This document shows, piece by piece, positions 56,518 to 64,000 of a DNA stretch of 64,000 nucleotides. The notes below the pieces were generated by a model that saw only the letters and a list, made by a program, of their open reading frames with translations, was not told the DNA's origin and ran no database searches. How positions within the stretch are numbered: the first letter of the stretch is position 1; every line of letters starts with the position of its first letter. The position numbers were made by a program, and so were the translations under genes. This stretch comes from Hypericum androsaemum (lineage: Eukaryota; Streptophyta; Magnoliopsida; Malpighiales; Hypericaceae), in assembly GCA_963995505.1 (NCBI GenBank), contig OZ023198.1, forward strand, positions 6,844,558 through 6,908,557, given 5' to 3'.

Positions 56518-56694
56518 GAGCTCGGAGTTTGGTGGTGCTAGGTAGGTTAATGAGGAACGGATCAGGGAATCACGTTTCCTTGTTGCACAGATCGTGGATG
56601 GGCTCTCTCAAAATCTTACCAGGTGATAACGTTAAACTCTCAGCCTAAAAATCAATACGGAGATTGATTTGATCGAAACCTGGCTCTGATACCA
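56518..56694 (-). other. Element M leader and PBS
   Basis: The PBS TGGTATCAGAGCC is at 56682-56694 (minus), 2 bases from the 5' LTR. The leader to the ATG is short (~165 bases) and related to those of E and F. Confidence 0.88.
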
Positions 56695-56696
56695 CT

Positions 56697-57220
56697 TAGT
56701 GTAGGAACACGTCAATTTTTGAGTGATGAGAGTGATCTGGAATGAATCAGAACGAAACAAAAATAAAAGATAGAATTCCTAAGGCAAGAGCTTCCGCAAT
56801 TGACAAAAGGAGGGGCCTAATGAGTTAGGCAGCCTCTAAAGGGCGTGTTTAATGTGACAACCATGCAAATCCATGCACACAAGGTAAGAGAATCACTCTC
56901 AATATTCTGGGTTTTCAAATCTGTCCGTTTCCTTTATTTGAGCGAGCTATAAAAGGAATGCAAGCTGGAGGTTACAAAACAGAACGCCCCTAGCATCTAA
57001 TGCCTTTAAGGCACGCATCTAATGCCATAAGTTGGCACTAACAACCCACGTTCATCAGCTGGACAGTCCCAAGCTGGAATTGGAAATTAAAAGCAATTAA
57101 AACCAATCATAAAGAGTTTAAGGTCTAAATTAGCCAACGTGCATATAAGCACTTATTTAAACGAACTAAGTAAAAGGTGGCGCCAATCAGGAATGTGGCA
57201 AGCTGGACGTTCCTACGTCA
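56697..57220 (-). repeat. Element M 5' LTR
   Basis: 524 bp, followed by TSD ATAGT. Confidence 0.94.
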
Positions 57221-57225
57221 ATAGT

Positions 57226-57397
57226 GCATCGGCTTTTGGTGGTGTTAGGTGGGTAAAAAAATGAGACTTGGATCAGGAGATCACAAAGTCTTGTGGATCG
57301 GCTCGTAGATAGGGCTCTCTCACACTCACTAGGTGATAGCGTTCACTCTTGATCAATATGGGAATTGACCTGATCATATGCAGGCTCTGATACCACT
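57226..57397 (-). other. Element E leader and PBS
   Basis: This continues the E leader interrupted by M. The PBS TGGTATCAGAGCC is at 57383-57395 on the minus strand. Confidence 0.88.
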
Positions 57398-57847
57398 TGA
57401 CGTAGCATAACGAAAGGAAGTGATAAACGAGTTGGATTGAACGACCAATCGTGCAACGAACAGTTTAATCCTTTGGCTTTGATCCTTCCGAATCAAGCAA
57501 AGGTGTGTTTTCCGAAGGAAACAGCCAATAAGAGGGCCAATCTTTCAATACATTTGCAAAACCATGCAAAATAGGAGAGCACGGTTAGTTTTGTTGGATT
57601 CAAATCCTCTCTTCGTCTGTCCGTTTATTTCCTTCCAAGCAAGTACAAATAGGGGCGTGATTTCAGGCGGCATTAAGGCAATATTAACCACGCACCTTCT
57701 CACCTTTCAGCCAGCCGTTCCATCAACTTTAACCGCCTAATAATGACTTCGCTTGCCTTATTACATTCGCAAATTAAACACAAGTAATTAACACTAGTTC
57801 AGACAGCTTTGATGAGGATTGATGAGAAACTAGGACGTCCTACGTCA
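57398..57847 (-). repeat. Element E 5' LTR (450 bp)
   Basis: On the minus strand it begins TGACGTAGGACGTCC and ends GTTATGCTACGTCA beside the PBS. It is inserted in the internal region of a plus-strand J; the flanking TTCCA (57848-57852) would be the TSD, but the partner is absent. Confidence 0.88.
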
Positions 57848-57937
57848 TTCCAAGACTTGTTCAAGCATGACCGTGAATCGGAAAAAGTATGACGGATGCA
57901 AGGATTTGAGGACAAATCCATTTTAAGAGGAGGGGAA
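57848..57937 (+). pseudogene. Element J internal 3' end with PPT (plus copy)
   Basis: It matches the minus-strand J at 20105-20193, including the TTCAAGCATGACCGTGAATCGG stretch in part and the PPT AAGAGGAGGGGAA (57925-57937). The left side is lost at the E insertion. Confidence 0.85.
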
Positions 57938-58513
57938 TGATAAGAATCAGATCTGCAAGAAGCCATAATTATTTAATAATTCGTTTTTGAGTTTCAAAGT
58001 CTATTTAGGAAGTTAATTATTTGTTAATTTCATTTTACATGAGTTCTATTCTGTTTAGGAAGTTACAAAAAAGATAATTTCGTTTTATTAGGAGTTCTAG
58101 TCTGTTTAGGAACTCAATTATGAGATAATCACGTTTTTGAGTATTCCTAGTAGGATTAGAGTTATTTTCTTTTTTAGTTTCCCTTTTTAAGTCATATTTA
58201 TCTAGTTAGAAATTTTATTTAACTAGGATTCTTTTTGTAACAATCTGCCTATATATAAAGGCTTTATCAATGAGAATGAGGAGAATAATTTGAGTACAAA
58301 CACGTGGGCTTTGCTCTCTTGGTTCTTCGGAACTGTTCGAACACAGCGGAGGGATTCTGTTCGCGTTCTCCAATGACTTATCAAGCGGATCTACATCACC
58401 GTTTGTGGCATCTTCATCAAATCAAGGTTCTTGTTTCCCTACAGCAGTGGGTCGAGGTTGTTCATACCGAGGTTCTTGCAAAGGTGCAAACAATGGGTCG
58501 AGATTTCCATCAA
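57938..58513 (+). repeat. Element J 3' LTR (plus copy), cut by L
   Basis: It matches 19476-20104 in reverse and lacks the last ~54 bases, which would lie beyond L. The TATA box TATATATAAAG is at 58250-58260. The flanking ATCAA (58509-58513) is the expected left TSD of L. Confidence 0.87.
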
Positions 58514-59303
58514 TGATGTGAGCACACCTACGAACACACCTACATTCAAGCCACAAGACTCACGGCAAATGCACGTACCAATTGGACCGGTGACACGAGC
58601 AAGAGCCAAAAAGTTTCAGGCAGAATTTAATAGATTAATGCAAGAAGTCTAGGCTCAAGATGGTGCGTACAAGTGCAAGGACGTGCATGAGGCCCACGCT
58701 AAGCCCATGCACGTGATAGAGGCTATTTTGGAAGCTTGATATGCACGAAAACTTCTGGATGCATGCGCACATGGAGAATCAGAAAGAATCAACCTATTTA
58801 GGCCGTGCATCTACTTGTTAGGACGTGCAACTATTAGTTATTCTATTAGATATTATTTGCTTAGATTATTTCCTATTTTAGTTGAATAATTCGGCCAGAA
58901 TCTCCTTAGATTAGGAAAGAGAGTTTTGGCCAGCCTTTGAGCTCCTTTTAAGGAGTTAGCTTGTTTAGGAATACCTTGGTACTTTGGAGCCTATACAAGG
59001 AGGTCTCCTAGCAATAAAACGGACACAACTTTTGAGATTGATAATTTTGTGAGTAGATACTCCTTGCGTATTCTTGCTAATTGCTGGATTGCTTAGCTTG
59101 AGCGAAACTTTTCACTTATCAAACGATTCATCCATCATCGTTTGTGGCGTGGTTCGACTTGGACCATAGGTTCTCGAATTTCCATTGCTTGGGTTGCGGA
59201 TCTTCTAGACCAAGGTTCTTGCAAGGCTCGAGTTCGGGGGTTGCGGTCTCTTCCATCCAAAGTAGCACGGTCCGTTGTGAATCTCCTGCCGAGGTTCATA
59301 TCA
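58514..59303 (+). repeat. Element L 5' LTR (790 bp)
   Basis: CRM-like LTR, diverged from the D and B types. It starts TGATGTGAGCACACC, encodes a GPVTRARAKKFQ relic and ends GGTTCATATCA. Its TATA position reads TATACAAGG (58992-59000), a weakened box. A relic frame carries a TAG after LMQEV. Confidence 0.9.
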
Positions 59304-59305
59304 TT

Positions 59306-59318
59306 TGGTATCAGAGCC
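59306..59318 (+). promoter_or_regulatory. Primer-binding site of element L
   Basis: TGGTATCAGAGCC, 2 bases after the LTR. Confidence 0.92.
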
Positions 59319-59842
59319 ACGGCTTGCTACTATCTATCCTTAACTTTCCTTTTGTTGGTCTAGTATCCAATTCGTTTTTTTATAAGTAGTTTGATTCGTT
59401 TGTGTTTCGAGCAATCAGATTCGTGACTTAGTTATTCTAGGTTGTGTATTCTGATCAAAAGAAAAAAAAAGAAAAAAAGAAAAAGAAAACAAAAGAAGAA
59501 GCAAGACTAAACAGGAAATTGCAAGACTAAAGCGGAGCAAGGCGAGTTGGGAAGCTTGTGATTAAAGAGAAAATGCAAGAGAAACAAAAGAGGAAGCAAG
59601 AAGCAAGTCCAATAGGCGGACAGAAAACAAGAGGAAGTCAGCCCGAATAAATCTACGTGCAGCGCAAGAAGACAAGGAACTAGCTTTGATAGTGATCCGT
59701 GTAGTTCAAGCAAAGCCTTGTTAGCTTAGTAAGAACGTACAAGAGTATCACGAGAGGAAAAAGGCAAGAGAGTAAACACGTAAGGGAGTGAACTTGTGAG
59801 GCCATCAATTTTTTTTTAGTAACGAAATTTTCTTGCAGCAAG
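59319..59842 (+). other. Element L leader
   Basis: It holds an A/G run (about 59458-59495), the TATCACGAGAGGAAAAAGG block shared with the other copies, and a T-rich tract ending TTCTTGCAG (59838) just before the ATG. Confidence 0.75.
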
Positions 59843-61393
59843 ATGTCTTACAAAGATCAAAGAGAAAAAGAGGGTACGTTGGCTGATGTTGGTCTTAAGG
59901 TATTTGTGGAGGCCCTGACGGGAAAATTCCAACAAATGATGCGAGCGGAGATGGAGCCGTTGCAACAACGCATGGATGCAATAGAGGACACTCGCAACAG
60001 CCAACAACCAAGAAGCGAAGTCCAAGCACAACGAAGGTTTGCACCTTTGGGAGGCACAAGTGGAGGAGAATTCCGTGCACAAAGAAGGAGAGCCCCTTTG
60101 GGAAGCACAAGTGAAGAAGATTTCGACCCTTTCCAGGAGGAGGACGTAGGTTCTACAAGGAATCTTAGGCGAGCAAGGACTAACCGCCCACCTAGAGAGG
60201 CAAGGCGAAGAAGAGACGACAACTTGGGAAGTATTAAGCTGAAGATACCTTCCTTTACAGGTCGTGCTGATCCGGAAGCATACCTAGAGTGGGACGTAGG
60301 TTCTACAAGGAATCTTAGGCGAGCAAGGACTAACCGCCCACCTAGAGAGGCAAGGCGAAGAAGAGATGACAACTTGGGAAGTATTAAGCTGAAGATACCT
60401 TCCTTTGCAGGTCGTGCTGACCCGGAAGCATACCTAGAGTGGGAGAAGAAGATTGAGTTTGTGTTTGATTGCCACAATTGTTCCGAAACAAAGAAGGTAA
60501 AGCTAGCTGTGACTGAATTCGTTGATTATGCTATAACGTGGTGGGATCAACTTGTCACAAGCAGGAGGCATAATGGAGAGCGTCCTATAGCTACATGGGA
60601 GAAGATGAAATTGGTGATGAGGAAACATTTTGTTCCAAGTCATTACTACCGAGAGCTATACAAGAAGTTACAAGGAATGAGACAAGGAAGTCTGAGCGTG
60701 GAAGAATATTACAAACAGATGGAGATGGCCATGATAAGAGCTGACGTGGAGGAAGATAGAGAAGCTACCATGGCGAGGTTCTTGAATGGACTCAATCCCG
60801 AGATCCAAGACAAAGTAGAGTTGCAACACTATGTGGAGTTGGAGGACATGGTGCATATGGCCACGAAAATTGAGAAGCAACTGAAGAGAGGAGGAGGAGG
60901 AACAAAAGCTACATCAAGTGCTAATTGGAAGCCAAACTATTCAAAGAAATTTGACAAACCGCAGGCAAACAAGATAGAGCACAAGACTGAGAGTTCCAAT
61001 GCCAATTCCCAAAAGAAGGTGGAAGCCACTCCCACACGAAACCGTGATGTCAAGTGCTTCAAGTGTCAAGGAAGGGGGCACATCTCAAGTCAATGCCCTA
61101 ACAAACAGATTATGGTGATTAGAGAGAGTGGGGAGGTCGTAACAGAAGGAGAAGATTCGGATCATGATAGCATGCCTTCATTGGAAGATGTATCCGAAGA
61201 GGAAATTCAAGTTCCTGAAGGACTCACTCTAGTGGCAAGAAGAGCCTTGAACTTGCAAGCAAGAGAAGAAGATGACAAAGCACAAAGGGAGAGTATCTTC
61301 CATACAAGGTGTTATGTCAAGGACAAGGTGTGTAGTGTCCTCATTGATGGAGGTAGCTGTGCTAACGTGGCAAGCACTACTATGGTTGAGAAG
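59843..61393 (+). pseudogene. Element L gag and start of protease, with internal duplication
   Basis: CRM-like gag from MSYKDQREKEG. It shows an in-frame 50-residue tandem duplication (60143-60292 and 60293-60442; units begin DVGSTRNLRRAR) just before the gag core, and a smaller ~17-residue repeat (QAQRRFAPLGG / RAQRRRAPLGS) before it. The CCHC knuckle and protease LIDGGSCAN are present. At MVEK the frame runs into a solo LTR whose first bases give TAG. The coding sequence continues at 61920. Confidence 0.92.
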
Positions 61394-61914
61394 TAGTGTA
61401 GGCAACGAAGCGCGAACAAACTTAGCAAATGATTTGGAACGAACAATGAAGGTAAAACTCTAATCTGCTCCTTCCGAAGCTCAACTAGAGAGTTGCTTGA
61501 TTTATCAAGCGGCCAGCTAGGGCAAATCACTCAGAATTCGTGCAAATCCATGCACAACTCATGCAAATCCATGCACGAAAGGAAAGCTTACTCGCTCAGG
61601 GTTTTTGGTTTTTCAATTCCTGTCCGTTTATTCCATTCAAGAGAAACACATATAGGGGCGTGATTCAAGGCGTGTCTTGAAGGGCTTTAATCACGCACCT
61701 CCTCACATTTCGGCCTGCCTTAAACCATCTATAACCGCATATATTTAAATGTCTCCATTAGGCTTTATTACATTCGGAAATAAAGAGGAAATCAACGGAA
61801 ATAAAAAGGAAATCAACAGTTCGGACAGCTTGTGAATTAAAGGAACTTGGACAGCTCGCAATGCAAGCCATGCACACGTACGTTGCACCTTATTCTTTGA
61901 GGCTTCCTACGCCA
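61394..61914 (-). repeat. Solo LTR of the Galadriel-like family in element L
   Basis: 521 bp. The minus strand reads TGGCGTAGGAAGCC...CCTACACTA, like the E, F and M LTR ends, and it shares the AGGGGCGTGATT region with the E LTR. The perfect TSD AGAAG is at 61389-61393 and 61915-61919. No internal sequence is present, so it reflects LTR-LTR recombination after insertion. Confidence 0.92.
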
Positions 61915-61919
61915 AGAAG

Positions 61920-62318
61920 TTAGGGTTACTCACGAAGAAACACCCTAAACCTTACAAGCTGCAATGGCTGAATGATAGTGGAGAAGTACGAGTGGAGAAG
62001 CAAGTGCTAGTGACATTCCGCATTGGCAAGTACGAAGATGAAGTGTTGTGCGATGTTGTGCTAATGCAAGCTAGTCATCTACTGTTGGGGAGGCCGTGGC
62101 AGTTTGATAGAAGAGTAACTCATGACGGACACACCAACAAGTACTCATTTACACTCAATAGGTGTGTGTTCACTTTGGCACCCTTAGCGCCATCACAAGT
62201 TTGTGAAGATCAGATGAAGTTACAAAAAGAAAGTGATGAGAGAAAAAAGAGTGAGCAAAAGAAACGAATTGAGAGGAGAGAAGAAGCCGAAGAACAGAAA
62301 GGAAAAGAGAGGATATAA
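61920..62318 (+). pseudogene. Element L protease C-terminal part and linker
   Basis: It continues the protease frame ([28 protein letters not shown]) into a Lys/Glu linker, ending at TAA 62316-62318 after indels relative to D. The next frame starts with the overlapping ATG at 62318. Confidence 0.9.
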
Positions 62319-63249
62319 TGGAGCGAGCAAAAGAAGCCGGAAAAATAGAATTGAAATCGGCCATTGAGAGAAAATCCGAGGGATGGAAAAAGAACTACTA
62401 TGTGGGAGCAAGTGAAATCAAGCAAGCTTGTTTTGAAAAAAAGTCTATGATCTTACTTCGGTGGAGGGAGACACTTTTGATCACTAACGAACTTGAGCCA
62501 CACTTGCCTAGTATGGTTGTTTCTCTCTTGCAGGACTACAAGGATGTCTTTCCCGAAGAGCTACTAGCTGGATTACCACCTATACGAGGGATTGAGCATC
62601 AAATTGACTTTGTTCCAGGAGCTACCATACCTAACCGCCCCGCATATAGAAGTAATCCTGAGGAAACAAAGGAACTTGAGAGGCAAGTCAATGAGCTTTT
62701 GGAAAAAGGGTACGTGAGAGAAAGCATGAGCCCATCTGCTGTTCCAGTCCTACTTGTGCCTAAGAAGGATGGATCATGGAGGATGTGTGTTGATTGCCGA
62801 GCTGTCAACAACATCACGGTAAAATATCGTCACCCTATTCCTCGCTTAGATGACATGTTAGATGAGTTGCATGGATCTTGCATGTTTTCTAAGATTGACT
62901 TAAAAAGTGGTTATCATCATATTAGGATGAAAGAAGGAGATGAGTGGAAGACTGGTTTTAAAACAAAATATGGGTTGTATGAGTGGATGGTCATGCCGTT
63001 CGGGTTATCTAATGCACCTAGTACATTCATGCGCCTTATGGATCATGTCTTACGTCCATTCATTGGCAAATTTGTCGTTGTGTACTTTGATGATATACTC
63101 ATTTATAGTACGAGTTTAGAGGATCATGTAGAGCATTTGAAATCTGTCCTAGATGCACTTAGAGAGGATCAATTGTTTGCCAACTTGAAGAAGTGCACCT
63201 TTTGCACAGATAAACTTGTATTCTTGGGTTTTGTTGTTAGTGCTCACGG
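62318..63249 (+). pseudogene. Element L RT fragment
   Basis: It runs from [13 protein letters not shown] through the RT N-terminal region to YFDD and [10 protein letters not shown]. The catalytic YFDD is present. At about 63249 a short deletion (about 37-40 bases relative to D) removes the stretch after VVGANG and shifts the frame, so the apparent end at 63301 is out of frame. Confidence 0.9.
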
Positions 63250-63252
63250 GAC

Positions 63253-64000
63253 TGGCCAAGTCCTACAAGTGTTGCTAATGTGCGAAGTTTTCATGGCTTA
63301 GCTAGCTTTTACAGGAGGTTCGTGAAAGACTTTAGTAGCCTAGCCGCGCCCCTCACTGAAGTCATCAAGAAGAACGTTGGATTTAGTTGGGGAGAAGCTC
63401 AAGAGCACTCATTCCAACTCATCAAAGAGAAGTTGACTAATGCTCCTTTGTTGGCTTTGCCTAACTTTGCTAAAACCTTTGAAGTTGAATGTGATGCCTC
63501 AGGTATAGGGATTGGAGCTGTCCTCATGCAAGAAGGGAGACCAATTGCCTACTTTAGTGAGAAATTAAGTGGGGCAACCTTGAACTATCCAACTTATGAC
63601 AAAGAGTTGTATGCGCTAGTTCGAACATTGGAAACATGGCAGCATTACTTGTGGGCCAAGGAATTCGTGATCCACACTGATCATGAATCACTCAAGCACT
63701 TAAAGGGGCAACACAAGTTGAATAGGAGGCATGCACGATGGGTGGAGTTCATTGAGACATTTCCTTATGTCATTCGCTACAAGCAAGGTAAGGAAAATGT
63801 AGTAGCTGATGCCCTATCGCGAAGGTATGCTTTGATTTCAACTCTTGATGCGAAGTTAATTGGTTTTGAACACCTTAAAGAGTTGTATACTGATGATACT
63901 GATTTTGGTGATCTGTTCCGAGCTACGGAGAAGAGTGCAAGTGGTAAATTTTTTCGGAACGAAGGTTACCTATTTCGTGAGAACAAACTTTGTGTGCCTA
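63253..64000 (+). pseudogene. Element L RNase H and start of integrase, cut by window end
   Basis: In a different frame from the previous part it encodes [20 protein letters not shown], RNase H ([19 protein letters not shown]), VVADALSRR, and FRENKLCVP at the window edge. I saw no stop. The remaining integrase and 3' LTR lie outside the window. Confidence 0.9.

Larger units (their letters stand above)
51609..57220 (-). mobile_element. Element M: complete Galadriel-like gypsy element
   Basis: 5,612 bp on the minus strand, with 524-bp LTRs at 51609-52132 and 56697-57220 and TSD ATAGT at 51604-51608 and 57221-57225. It is inserted in the leader of E, four bases upstream of that gag ATG. The LTRs begin TGACGTAGGAACGTC and end CCTACACTA on the minus strand, ending in TA rather than CA. 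I count four differences between them, so it is older than D but still young. Confidence 0.95.

Noticed and set aside
58304..58516. 70-codon plus-strand ORF in the J LTR
   Set aside because: It lies entirely in LTR sequence. The reverse copy at 19525-19752 does not keep it as a conserved protein with known features.

Overview
The window is plant nuclear heterochromatin. It consists almost entirely of nested and broken Ty3/gypsy LTR retrotransposons plus about 12.5 kb of a pyrimidine-rich ~10-bp satellite. I see no host protein gene, rRNA or tRNA gene. A flowering plant is suggested by the primer-binding sites matching plant initiator tRNA-Met (TGGTATCAGAGC), by 5-bp target-site duplications (TSDs), and by the main family. 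Its gag-pol resembles the CRM (centromeric retrotransposon) clade of chromoviruses, and its reading frame runs into the 3' LTR. A (peri)centromeric origin is therefore plausible, but it is an inference.

Two autonomous families are present. The first is CRM-like, with LTRs of ~790-807 bp and a 1595-aa gag-PR-RT-RNaseH-INT polyprotein. Its copies are A (1-16045, split by satellite), a pol scrap (17380-18489), an LTR remnant N (20827-21095), H (21096-26644, interrupted), G (21522-26206, minus), B1 and B2 (27602-39113, sharing an LTR), C (39114-41460), D (43100-49904) and L (58514 to the window end). The second is a Galadriel-like gypsy family with LTRs of ~450-525 bp. Its copies are F (26645-27601), E (41461-57847, minus, split), M (51609-57220, minus) and a solo LTR (61394-61914). 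A third, apparently non-autonomous element J (19476-20826 minus; 57848-58513 plus) shares its polypurine tract and the end of its LTR with the CRM-like family. It carries an unrelated acidic ORF.

Layout. 1-16045: element A, with 10.2 kb of satellite replacing about 280 bp between protease and reverse transcriptase. 16046-19475: satellite enclosing a minus-strand pol fragment. 19476-20826: J. 20827-27601: LTR remnant N abutting H; G inserted in H (TSD CTACG); F abutting the H LTR. 27602-41460: F fused to B1, then LTR, B2, LTR, a C fragment and LTR. 41461-57847: minus-strand E, carrying the young intact D (TSD ACCCG) and M (TSD ATAGT). 57848-58513: the 3' end of a plus-strand J, broken by E on the left and L on the right. 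58514-64000: L, damaged by a solo LTR in protease, a frameshift and a deletion.

Functionally, D is the only copy with both LTRs, PBS, PPT and an unbroken polyprotein, and its LTRs differ at one site that I could find. G has lost gag and protease but has matching LTRs and a perfect TSD, and J lacks pol entirely. Both look like elements that would depend on proteins from copies such as D or B1. Several junctions join an LTR 3' end to the interior of another element. They fit nested insertion followed by large deletion, although mis-assembly of near-identical repeats cannot be excluded from sequence alone.
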